A stretch of DNA of 13,624 bases from JBCCJA01 sp039045975. GTDB lineage: Bacteria > Planctomycetota > Planctomycetia > Planctomycetales > Planctomycetaceae. The position numbers and the translations under genes are program-made. The notes beneath the pieces were generated by a model, which worked only from the letters and a program-made list of their open reading frames with translations, had not been told where the DNA came from and did no database searches. Positions 1 through 6,065 of the stretch are shown here, in pieces. Within the stretch, counting starts at the first letter, position 1. Each line of letters opens with the position of its first letter. The stretch lies in contig JBCCJA010000080.1 in the NCBI GenBank assembly GCA_039045975.1, positions 1 through 13,624 of the forward strand, given 5' to 3'.

Positions 1-795
1 CCAATCGACACCGCGTTCGGCCATCGCCGTTTTCAATGCGGCATAAGACGCCTCGGCTTCCGGTGTCCAGAGCCGATAGCGTTTCTCTCCTTTCTCGTAT
101 AATACTTGGTGAGGGATAGAAAGCGTTCGCCCTCCGACATCCGGATTCGCTTCCGCACCGAGTTCTAGAAGTAATATCGCGATGTCATACTGCGCTCCCC
201 AAGTAACGGCCACGGAAATCGGCCTCGCCAAGTTTCTTGTCTCTTGGTTGAGATCTGCCCCTTCTTTAACCAAGCGTTTGATCCTCGCCTTTTTGTTTCT
301 CCCCCACCTGATCACGGTCACCAGTGCAGTCGTCCCTCGCCCGTCGGTGATGTTGGGATCGCCGCCGTGATCCATCACAAGGTCGAAGTGGCGGTCGAAG
401 CGGCTCTTGACGCACAAATGCGTCACCGAGTCGCCCTCGTTGAACCACCGGCCGTCGCCGAGGTCGGCCGTCAGCTTCACGTTCGGGTCGGCCCCCGCCT
501 TCAGTAAGGCTTCGAAGATCGCCGGTTTGTCATCAGGGTAAGACCACAGCAGCGGCGTCACGCCGTGCCTGCCGACGGCCGTCACGTTGCTGCCAGAGCC
601 GATCAAAGCCTCGACCTCTGCCAGGTCGCCGCGTTCGACGGCCTCGCAAAGGGCAATGACCTCGGCGTCCTCGAAATAGTCGGCCGCGTTCATGCCGAGC
701 TTGTCGAGCGTGCTCCCGCCGAAGACGCCTTCCCCGCAGCCGATGACGCTGAGGCAGGCGACCAGTGCGGCGGTACTCGCGAGCAGATCAGTCAT
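1..795 (-). CDS. Ankyrin-repeat lipoprotein (3' end outside window)
   Basis: The reading frame is open from an ATG at 795 down to base 1, giving 265 residues with no stop, so the C-terminus lies beyond the window. Residues 1-20 look like a lipoprotein signal: a short hydrophobic stretch followed by the lipobox V17-I18-G19-C20, so the mature protein is probably lipidated at Cys20 and held in an outer- or inner-membrane leaflet. Ankyrin-type repeats follow at roughly residues 45-75, 77-106, 123-148, 152-183 and 191-216, with typical signatures such as TPLLW, ALLKAGADPNV and LLLELGAEAN. Ankyrin repeats bind other proteins; no partner can be named. No Shine-Dalgarno is visible before the ATG. Bases 1-300 are about 53% GC (158 of 300 counted), well below the neighbouring genes, so the C-terminal half uses more AT-rich codons than the N-terminal half. 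The ankyrin call is firm; export is likely; the ligand is unknown. Confidence 0.85.
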   Translation of the reverse strand, partial: MTDLLASTAALVACLSVIGCGEGVFGGSTLDKLGMNAADYFEDAEVIALCEAVERGDLAEVEALIGSGSNVTAVGRHGVTPLLWSYPDDKPAIFEALLKAGADPNVKLTADLGDGRWFNEGDSVTHLCVKSRFDRHFDLVMDHGGDPNITDGRGTTALVTVIRWGRNKKARIKRLVKEGADLNQETRNLARPISVAVTWGAQYDIAILLLELGAEANPDVGGRTLSIPHQVLYEKGEKRYRLWTPEAEASYAALKTAMAERGVDW

Positions 796-875
796 GATAT
801 TTCTAATTGCATGCTCACAGGGTCGCCAGCCTGACTTGGGTCGAGTCGGGGAACGACGACATAGGAATCGAGTCA

Positions 876-904
876 CTTATATTCGACACCGTTACACCGC
901 TGAA
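876..904 (-). promoter_or_regulatory. Weak candidate promoter for the ankyrin gene
   Basis: In the 183-base gap between alaS and the ankyrin gene, the minus strand reads TATAAG (876-881) as a possible -10 and TTCAGC (899-904) as a possible -35, with a 17-nt spacer. The -10 is good but the -35 matches sigma-70 at only 3 of 6 positions. The gap is AT-richer than its surroundings, as expected for a promoter region. The call rests on pattern alone. Confidence 0.22.
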
Positions 905-944
905 CTCGCAGTGGTTTCGTCATGTTGTTCACGCTTTGGCGTAC

Positions 945-972
945 CGGATTCCGCGGCTCTCTCGCGAGTCCG
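945..972 (-). terminator. Imperfect hairpin just after alaS
   Basis: Arms CGGATTCCGCG (945-955) and CGCGAGTCCG (963-972) can pair as CGGA/TCCG plus CGCG/CGCG with a small internal loop. The hairpin sits within 10 nt of the alaS stop codon. There is no T-tract on the minus strand after it, so it could be an mRNA-stabilising 3' structure or a poor terminator rather than a classical one. Confidence 0.25.
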
Positions 973-978
973 AATTCG

Positions 979-3627
979 TCACACTGAAGCCTGACCTAGG
1001 GATTTTTTGAAATAGCTCACCCCGGCCGCAAGTGCCTCGCCGATCCGTTCCGGCTGCTTGCCGCCCGCCTCGGCGAGGTCGGGTTTGCCGCCGCCGCCGC
1101 CGCCAACTTCTTTGGCGGCCGACTTCACGCAGTCGCCCGCCTTCACGCCCCGTTTGACGAGGTCTTTCGAAACCGCCGCCAAGAGCGCCACCTTGCCGTC
1201 GACCTCGGCGGCGAGGATCGCCGCGACCGGGCCGGCGGCCCGCTCCCGCAGTTGGTCGGCGAACTCCTTGAGCATCGCCCGGTCGGCCCCCGCGGGTCGG
1301 GCCGCGATCACGCTCACGTCGCCCACTTTCTCGGCGTTCGCCAGCAGCTCGTCGATCGCCCCGGCGACGTTCTCGGCCGATTTCTCGGCCAGTTCTTTTT
1401 TAAGACCCTTCACCTCGGCCTGCAGGGCCGCGACGCGTTCCGGCAGGTCCTCCGGCTGCGGCGCCTTCGTCGCCTGTTGCAGATTCTTAATGAGGGCTTC
1501 CGACTCGCGGAGCCGTTCGAGGGCTTTTTTGCCGGTGACGGCGGTGATGCGGCGGATGCCGGTGCCGACGGCGTCCTCGGCGACGATCCGGCACAGCCCG
1601 GCCTGAGCCGTGTTCGCCAAGTGCGTGCCGCCACAGAACTCGAGGCTGAAGGCGTCCTCGACATCGCCCATCGTGACGACGCGGACCTCGTCGGGATATT
1701 TTTCCCCGAAGAGGGCCATCGCGCCGAGCTTCTTGGCCTCCTCGATCGGCATCACGCGGGTCGTGACGGCCGCCCCGTCGGCGATGCGGGCGTTGACGAT
1801 GTCTTCGACCTCGGTCAGTTGCGCCGGCGTGAGCGCCTTCCGGTTATTAAAGTCGAAGCGTAATTGATCGGGCTCGACCTTCGAGCCCCGCTGGGTCGCG
1901 CCCTTGCCGAGGACCTCGTGCAGGGCGTGGTGCAGGACGTGCGTCGCCGAGTGGGCCCGCCGCGTCGCGGCCCGGCGGTCGGCATCGATCGCGGCCGTCA
2001 CCTTGTCGCCCGGCTTTAAACTCCCGCTGACGAGCCGGCCGAGGTGCACGACGAGGTCGCGGTCCTTCTGCGTGTCGAGGACCTCGAAGACGACGCCGGC
2101 CGCCGTCAGTTCGCCACGGTCGCCGATCTGCCCGCCCGCCTCGCCGTAGAAGGGCGACTTGTCGAGCACGACGGCGGCGGTGACGGGCGACCCGGCGGCC
2201 GAGATCGATTCGACGAGCCGCTGGTCGGCGATGATGCCGACGACGGTGCCATCCGCCTCGGTCGCGTCGTAACCGAGGAAGGCGGTCTCGGGCGTCTTCT
2301 CTCGAATAGTGTCGATCGGGCCGGCGGCCATGACGCCGCCCATCGCGCCGGCGTTGCTCGTCTGCTCGTGCTCGGCCTGCAATTCCTTGAACCGGGCGAC
2401 GTCGATCGCGAGGCCCTCCTTCTCGGCGAGGGCCTCGGAGAGTTCGACGAGGAACCCGAACGTCTGGTGCAGATCCCAGCAGACGTCGCCGGAGACGAGC
2501 CGGCCGCCGGCCGACTTCGCCACTTTGACGGCGTCTTGGAATTTGCCGAGGCCGCGGTCGATCGTTTCGAGGAAGCGTTTTTCCTCCTCAAGGACCGTCT
2601 CGCGGATCGAGCCGGGGGCCTCGGCGACGTCGGGGTAGGGGGCCCGCATCACGGCGACGACCGGGTCGACGAGGGTGTGCAGGAACGGCTCGTCGCGGCC
2701 CAACAGGAACCCTTCGAGTACGGCCCGTCGCAGGAGCTGCCGGACGACGTAGGCTTCCCCCTTGCTGCCGGGGGCGACGCCCTCGTGGACGCACATTGTG
2801 ATCGCGCGGGCGTGGTCGGCGACGCGGCGGAGGGCTCGGCCGGCCTCGGCCTTGAAGTCGTACTTCACGCCGATCGCGTCGCCGGCGGCGTCGCAGAGGG
2901 GGCGGAGGGTGTCGATCTCGAAGTTACTCGGCACGCCCTGCAGGACGGCGGCGGTCCGCTCGAGGCCCATGCCGGTGTCGATATTCCGCTTCGGCAGCGG
3001 CTTGAGGTTGTCGGGCGGGCCGCCGACGCGGTTGAACTGGGTGAAGACGAGGTTCCAGATCTCGACCGGCTCGTCGATCCCGTCGACCTTGTAGAAGATC
3101 TCGGAGCAAGGGCCGCAGACGCCGTCGGGGCCGTTCGAGGGGGCGCCGGCGGGCCAGAAGTTGTCGTGCTCGCCGAGGCGGGAGATTTTCGCGGCGGGGA
3201 TGCCGACCTCGTCCCGCCAGATCGCGGCGGCCTCGTCGTCGTCCTCGTAGACGGTGATCGACAGGCGGGCGGGGTCGATCGCGAGCCACTTCTTGTCGGT
3301 CAGAAACTCCCAGGCCCAGTGAATGGCTTCGGTCTTGAAGTAGTCACCGAACGAGAAGTTGCCGAGCATCTCGAAGAAGGTGTGATGCCGCGGCGTGACG
3401 CCGACGTTGCCTATGTCGCCGGTGCGGAGGCACTTCTGGACCGTCGTCGCCCGCGTGAAGTCGGGCCGGCCGAGGCCGAGGAACTCGTTCTTGAACTGGT
3501 TCATCCCTGCCGGGGTGAACAGCACGGTCGGGTCGGCCTTCGGGACGAGGACGTCGCTGGGCCGGCGGGTGCAGCCTTTGGACTCGAAAAATTCAAGGTA
3601 GCGTTCGCGGAGTTCGTCGGTCTTCAT
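979..3627 (-). CDS. alaS: Alanyl-tRNA synthetase
   Basis: This cytoplasmic class II synthetase charges tRNA-Ala with alanine and clears mischarged Ser/Gly. It has 882 residues, full length for bacterial AlaRS. Catalytic domain: FTPAGMNQFKNEF at 37-49, a motif 2 region with TPRHHTFFEMLGNFSFGDYF (78-97), GPCSEI at 172-177, and motif 3 NIDTGMGLERTAAVLQG (215-231). Editing domain: SPFYGEAGGQIGDRG (491-505), HSATH (559-563) and CGGTH (665-669), so all four zinc/editing ligands H559, H563, C665 and H669 are present. The C-Ala domain carries the conserved run of glycines (842-847) followed by KPDLAEAGG. I chose the ATG at 3627 because MKTDELRERYLEFF is the canonical AlaRS N-terminus; an in-frame TTG at 3654 would add nine unconserved residues. 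No clear Shine-Dalgarno. The gene lies directly after recA, separated by a terminator-like hairpin, which raises the question of where its promoter is. Confidence 0.98.
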   Translation of the reverse strand: MKTDELRERYLEFFESKGCTRRPSDVLVPKADPTVLFTPAGMNQFKNEFLGLGRPDFTRATTVQKCLRTGDIGNVGVTPRHHTFFEMLGNFSFGDYFKTEAIHWAWEFLTDKKWLAIDPARLSITVYEDDDEAAAIWRDEVGIPAAKISRLGEHDNFWPAGAPSNGPDGVCGPCSEIFYKVDGIDEPVEIWNLVFTQFNRVGGPPDNLKPLPKRNIDTGMGLERTAAVLQGVPSNFEIDTLRPLCDAAGDAIGVKYDFKAEAGRALRRVADHARAITMCVHEGVAPGSKGEAYVVRQLLRRAVLEGFLLGRDEPFLHTLVDPVVAVMRAPYPDVAEAPGSIRETVLEEEKRFLETIDRGLGKFQDAVKVAKSAGGRLVSGDVCWDLHQTFGFLVELSEALAEKEGLAIDVARFKELQAEHEQTSNAGAMGGVMAAGPIDTIREKTPETAFLGYDATEADGTVVGIIADQRLVESISAAGSPVTAAVVLDKSPFYGEAGGQIGDRGELTAAGVVFEVLDTQKDRDLVVHLGRLVSGSLKPGDKVTAAIDADRRAATRRAHSATHVLHHALHEVLGKGATQRGSKVEPDQLRFDFNNRKALTPAQLTEVEDIVNARIADGAAVTTRVMPIEEAKKLGAMALFGEKYPDEVRVVTMGDVEDAFSLEFCGGTHLANTAQAGLCRIVAEDAVGTGIRRITAVTGKKALERLRESEALIKNLQQATKAPQPEDLPERVAALQAEVKGLKKELAEKSAENVAGAIDELLANAEKVGDVSVIAARPAGADRAMLKEFADQLRERAAGPVAAILAAEVDGKVALLAAVSKDLVKRGVKAGDCVKSAAKEVGGGGGGKPDLAEAGGKQPERIGEALAAGVSYFKKSLGQASV

Positions 3628-3651
3628 CGGTCGGTCGTCGTCACGGCACGT

Positions 3652-3687
3652 CAAAGAAAAGACGCGGGGACGATAGCGTCCCCGCGT
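3652..3687 (-). terminator. Rho-independent terminator after recA (possible alaS leader attenuator)
   Basis: Perfect 11-bp arms ACGCGGGGACG (3662-3672) and CGTCCCCGCGT (3677-3687) enclose a 4-nt loop. Read on the minus strand, the stem is followed by a T-rich run, CTTTTCTTT (3661-3653). It begins 77 nt after the recA stop codon and ends about 25 nt before the alaS ATG. The structure is as strong as a textbook intrinsic terminator. Because so little room is left before alaS, it either permits read-through or works as an attenuator in an alaS leader. Confidence 0.85.
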
Positions 3688-3764
3688 GGTGCGGTGCGAT
3701 TGACCGGGGCGTGTGGTCGTCGCCGGTTCGGGCGGCGCGCTCCCTACCGGGACCGGCTAAACGG

Positions 3765-4889
3765 TCATTCCGACTCGGCACCGGGGAGGGTCGTGACGTC
3801 GACGCCGCGGTTGGCGAGGACCTTCAGGCGGATCTCCTCCCGCATGTCGGTGTCTTCTTTGAGATAGGCCCGCGCCTTCTCGCGGCCCTGGCCGATGCGG
3901 ATGTCGTTGTAGCTGAACCAGGAGCCCGACTTCTGGATGACGCGGTCGGCGACGGCCATGTCGATCACGTCGCCCTCGAGACTAATGCCCTCGGTACTGA
4001 GCATGTCGAACTCGGCGACGCGGAACGGCGGGGCGACCTTGTTTTTGACCACCTTGACCTTCATCCGCATCCCGATCGTCTCGTCGCCGTCCTTGAGCGT
4101 GCTGATGCGGCGGACGTCGAGGCGGACCGAGGAGTAGAACTTCAACGCCCGTCCACCCGGCGTGGTTTCGGGGCTGCCGAACATGACGCCGATCTTCTCG
4201 CGGATCTGGTTGATGAAGATGACGGTCGCCTTCGAGCGGGCGATCGCGCCGGTCAGTTTCCGCATCGCCTGCGACATCATGCGGGCCTGCAGGCCGACGT
4301 GGGTGTCGCCGATCTCTCCGTCGAGTTCGGCCTTCGGAACCAGGGCGGCGACCGAGTCGACGACGATGACGTCGACGGCGTTCGAGCGGATGAGCATCTC
4401 GGCGATCTGCAGGGCCTCCTCGCCGTAGGAGGGCTGCGAGACGAGCAAATCTTCGAGATTCACGCCGAGTCGCTTGGCCCAGGTCGGGTCGAGGGCGTGC
4501 TCGGCGTCGATGAAGGCGGCGATGCCGCCGTCTTTCTGGGCGTTCGCGATCGCGTGCAGGGCGAGCGTCGTTTTACCGGAAGACTCCGGGCCGTAGATCT
4601 CGATGATGCGGCCGGTGGGCAGGCCGCGGCCGCCGAGCGCAAGGTCGAGCGAGAGGGCGCCGGTGCTGATGCCCGGGATCGGCTCGGGGTTCTCATCGAG
4701 CCGCATGATCGCGCCGCGGCCGAAGGCCTTCTCGATCTGGCCGACGGCGCCGTCGAGGACGGCCTGCAGTTCGCCGTTCGATTTCTCGGTCCGGGCCGGC
4801 AGCTGGCGGTCGGCCGACGAGTTCTTACCGGCCGAACCTTTCGAGGACTTCTTGGCGGCCATCGTTGCGTTTCCGTTCTGTGCGACCAT
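3765..4889 (-). CDS. recA: RecA recombinase
   Basis: RecA is an ATP-dependent DNA strand-exchange protein for homologous recombination and the co-protease that triggers LexA self-cleavage in the SOS response. It has 374 residues. Walker A is GPESSGKT (100-107), the catalytic glutamate is E130 in DAEHALD, and Walker B is VIVVD (174-178). Loop 1 lies around 185-200 and loop 2 around 227-246 (FINQIREKIGVMFGSPE). The C-terminus ends in a short acidic tail. Relative to E. coli RecA the N-terminus is about 34 residues longer, rich in Ala, Lys and Ser. I chose the ATG at 4889 because GAGGAG lies 10 nt upstream; an internal ATG at 4862 (MAAKKSS) has only a weak GGAA in front and would remove nine residues. 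A candidate promoter, an SOS-box-like element and an overlapping small ORF lie upstream. recX is absent between recA and alaS. Confidence 0.98.
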   Translation of the reverse strand: MVAQNGNATMAAKKSSKGSAGKNSSADRQLPARTEKSNGELQAVLDGAVGQIEKAFGRGAIMRLDENPEPIPGISTGALSLDLALGGRGLPTGRIIEIYGPESSGKTTLALHAIANAQKDGGIAAFIDAEHALDPTWAKRLGVNLEDLLVSQPSYGEEALQIAEMLIRSNAVDVIVVDSVAALVPKAELDGEIGDTHVGLQARMMSQAMRKLTGAIARSKATVIFINQIREKIGVMFGSPETTPGGRALKFYSSVRLDVRRISTLKDGDETIGMRMKVKVVKNKVAPPFRVAEFDMLSTEGISLEGDVIDMAVADRVIQKSGSWFSYNDIRIGQGREKARAYLKEDTDMREEIRLKVLANRGVDVTTLPGAESE

Positions 4890-5031
4890 CGGCTCGGTAC
4901 TCCTCGAAGTCGGCGAAAGGGAGGGCCGGCTGACGAGGTGCGGAACGGTCCCCGCCGAGCCGTTCGACCGCCCAGTGGCGGAAATCGAAACGGAGGTCGG
5001 CGGCGGACGGTTCCCGTCGGGGAGCGATCAT
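4825..5031 (-). CDS. Candidate 68-aa leader ORF overlapping the recA start
   Basis: An ATG at 5031 is preceded by a perfect AGGAGG with a 7-nt spacer, the best ribosome binding site in the window. The frame runs 68 codons to a TAA at 4827-4825. It passes through the recA Shine-Dalgarno and overlaps the first 65 nt of recA in a different frame. The predicted product is hydrophilic and charged, beginning MIAPRREPSAADLRF and ending QEVLERFGR, with no recognised domain. Codons up to about residue 46 look native (many third-position C or G), while those inside recA are fixed by the recA frame. If translated, it could couple or restrain recA translation. It could also be a chance ORF behind a fortuitous Shine-Dalgarno, and I do not recognise the peptide. 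Confidence 0.38.
   Translation of the reverse strand: MIAPRREPSAADLRFDFRHWAVERLGGDRSAPRQPALPFADFEEYRADGRTERKRNDGRQEVLERFGR
4900..4905 (-). promoter_or_regulatory. recA ribosome binding site
   Basis: The minus strand reads GAGGAG, ending 10 nt before the ATG at 4889. It supports the upstream of two possible recA starts and lies inside the candidate leader ORF. Confidence 0.55.
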
Positions 5032-5038
5032 GGACGGC

Positions 5039-5044
5039 CCTCCT
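5039..5044 (-). promoter_or_regulatory. Strong Shine-Dalgarno of the recA leader ORF
   Basis: AGGAGG on the minus strand with a 7-nt spacer to the ATG at 5031. Its first two bases overlap the right arm of the 5043-5081 inverted repeat, so RNA folding could influence access if the transcript includes both arms. Confidence 0.5.
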
Positions 5045-5081
5045 GTTCGTGTCACGCCGGGTTACAGGTGCGCACGAACAG
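5043..5081. repeat. 9-bp inverted repeat at the recA transcription start region
   Basis: Perfect arms CTGTTCGTG (5043-5051) and CACGAACAG (5073-5081) are separated by 21 bases. The distal arm overlaps the last bases of the candidate -10 box and the expected start point. The 21-base interval also contains most of the 8-bp palindrome GTGCGCAC (5068-5075). It could be a DNA operator for a dimeric regulator or, if transcription begins further upstream, an RNA hairpin touching the leader-ORF Shine-Dalgarno. Confidence 0.45.
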
Positions 5082-5106
5082 TATACGTAGGAACCGTTAT
5101 TCGCAA
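5080..5106 (-). promoter_or_regulatory. Candidate recA promoter with SOS-box-like spacer
   Basis: On the minus strand, TTGCGA (5101-5106) resembles a -35 (4 of 6) and TATACT (5080-5085) a -10 (5 of 6), with a rather short 15-nt spacer. The spacer and -35 contain GAATAACGGTTC (5091-5102), which matches the Gram-positive-type LexA core GAAC-N4-GTTC at 7 of 8 fixed positions. The promoter ends immediately before the stop codon of the upstream CYTH gene, which would give recA its own transcript of the usual damage-inducible kind. LexA specificity varies among phyla, so the operator part is tentative. Confidence 0.4.
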
Positions 5107-5691
5107 TCACTTTTTCGCGGAATCTTCCGCGGTTCGTCCGAGAAGCATTTCGAGATAGCTCCGCGGCTCGGGCGTTTCGAGGCCGAGGCGCTCGGCCCAG
5201 CGATCGACGATCTGCTCGGCGTCGCCGGGCGGCGTGCCGTCGGCGAGGACGACCTCGACCTCCGAAAAGGTGCCGAGGCCGGTGACGTCGTCGAGCGTGA
5301 CGGTGACGCGGTCAGCGTCGCCTTCGTCGCGCGTGAACAACGACCGCCGCTTTTCGACGCGCCGGACGAGGCCGAAGCCGAGCTTTTCGAAGAATTCGAG
5401 CGCGGTCGCCTCGGACGCGAGGACCGGGAACTCCGACTCGAACCGGGTTTTGACCGGTCCGCCGCTCCGCGGGCCCTTGAAGGTGACCGCGACCGACCTG
5501 CCGCCGTCGGCCCGTGCGGTCGTGCGGACGCGGAGCGCCTCGTCGGTGGCGGCTAAGTCGCGGGACGGGTGCGAGAGATAGCTGTCGGTTTCGGTGACCT
5601 CGCCGGAGGGGCGGAGCCCGGCCGCGTCGATACGTGCCCGCAATGCGGCCGCGTCGGCGACGTGAAACTTCTGTTCGACTTCGATCGGCAT
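5107..5691 (-). CDS. CYTH-domain protein (class IV adenylate cyclase/triphosphatase family)
   Basis: The protein has 194 residues, the size of a stand-alone CYTH tunnel-fold enzyme. The signature E-x-E-x-K is at the N-terminus (E4, E6, K8 in IEVEQKF). Further conserved charged strands follow: ALRVR (52-56), TFKGPR (70-75), RFESEF (83-88), KRRSLF (114-119), and LDDVTGLGTFSEVEV (133-147). CYTH enzymes act on triphosphate substrates (ATP to cAMP, thiamine triphosphate, inorganic triphosphate) with divalent metal; the sequence alone does not separate these. The pattern resembles CyaB-type class IV cyclases. I chose the ATG at 5691 because the signature starts right after it and AAGAGG lies 8 nt upstream; an in-frame upstream start at 5748 would add 19 unconserved residues. 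It begins 53 nt after the DUF971 gene and probably shares its transcript. Cytoplasmic, no signal peptide. Confidence 0.88.
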   Translation of the reverse strand: MPIEVEQKFHVADAAALRARIDAAGLRPSGEVTETDSYLSHPSRDLAATDEALRVRTTARADGGRSVAVTFKGPRSGGPVKTRFESEFPVLASEATALEFFEKLGFGLVRRVEKRRSLFTRDEGDADRVTVTLDDVTGLGTFSEVEVVLADGTPPGDAEQIVDRWAERLGLETPEPRSYLEMLLGRTAEDSAKK

Positions 5692-5744
5692 CGCGTCGCC
5701 TCTTGCCGGTCGGGCGGATCTGGGCCGCCATACGGCGGTTCGGT

Positions 5745-6065
5745 TCAAACGACCGCCGAAGTGACCTCGCCGAGGTCGCGGAGAACCTCCCAGCGGTACA
5801 GGCCGGTGTTGTGGCCGTCGTTCCAGGAGATTTTGAGTGCGTAGTTTCCGGCGAGCCCGAGTTCGGTCGGGGCGACGTCTTCGGGGACGTCATCTCTTCC
5901 GACGAGGCGTTCGCCGGTCAGCTCGTGGACGCAGTTCGCGCAAGGACAGGCGCCGCGGAGGTCGCGGAAGCCGACCTCGGTGGTGACGAGGTCGGACCAC
6001 GCGATGACGAACTTGCGTTGGTCTCGTTCGGCGCGGATGTCGGCGGGGGTCGGGGCGTCGTTCAT
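5745..6065 (-). CDS. DUF971 (GBBH-like N-terminal domain) protein
   Basis: A 106-residue single-domain protein. It carries C40-x-C42-x-x-C45 in RGACPCANCVHE and W82-N-D-G-H86 followed by NTGLYRW. In gamma-butyrobetaine hydroxylase the equivalent N-terminal domain binds zinc with three cysteines in a C-x-C-x-x-C arrangement and a histidine after W-x-D-x, so C40, C42, C45 and H86 are the likely zinc ligands here. No dioxygenase domain is attached. Function of stand-alone DUF971 proteins is not established; the same domain is sometimes fused to Mrp/ApbC-type iron-sulfur carriers. The ATG overlaps the stop of the cytochrome gene in an ATGA, a strong sign of translational coupling, so a role in metal or cofactor supply to that gene's product is possible but inferred. 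Confidence 0.9.
   Translation of the reverse strand: MNDAPTPADIRAERDQRKFVIAWSDLVTTEVGFRDLRGACPCANCVHELTGERLVGRDDVPEDVAPTELGLAGNYALKISWNDGHNTGLYRWEVLRDLGEVTSAVV

Noticed and set aside
1087..1104. Six tandem GCC triplets
   Set aside because: They encode the conserved glycine run of the AlaRS C-Ala domain, so this is protein constraint rather than a repeat element.
3628..3654. TTG-initiated nine-residue extension of alaS
   Set aside because: The added residues are not part of the AlaRS family N-terminus, and the ATG at 3627 begins exactly with the conserved sequence.
2044..3867. 607-codon plus-strand open frame opposite alaS
   Set aside because: It is the antisense shadow of a fully conserved alaS in high-GC DNA; its product is Val/Gly/Asp-rich with no domain, and it runs past both ends of any sensible unit.
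3711..5090. 459-codon plus-strand open frame opposite recA
   Set aside because: Antisense shadow of recA with low-complexity composition; recA itself has every expected motif.
5692..5744. Small 5-bp hairpin CCGCC/GGCGG between the DUF971 and CYTH genes
   Set aside because: The stem is short with no T-tract, within what GC-rich DNA gives by chance; the 53-nt gap looks like an ordinary intra-operon spacer.
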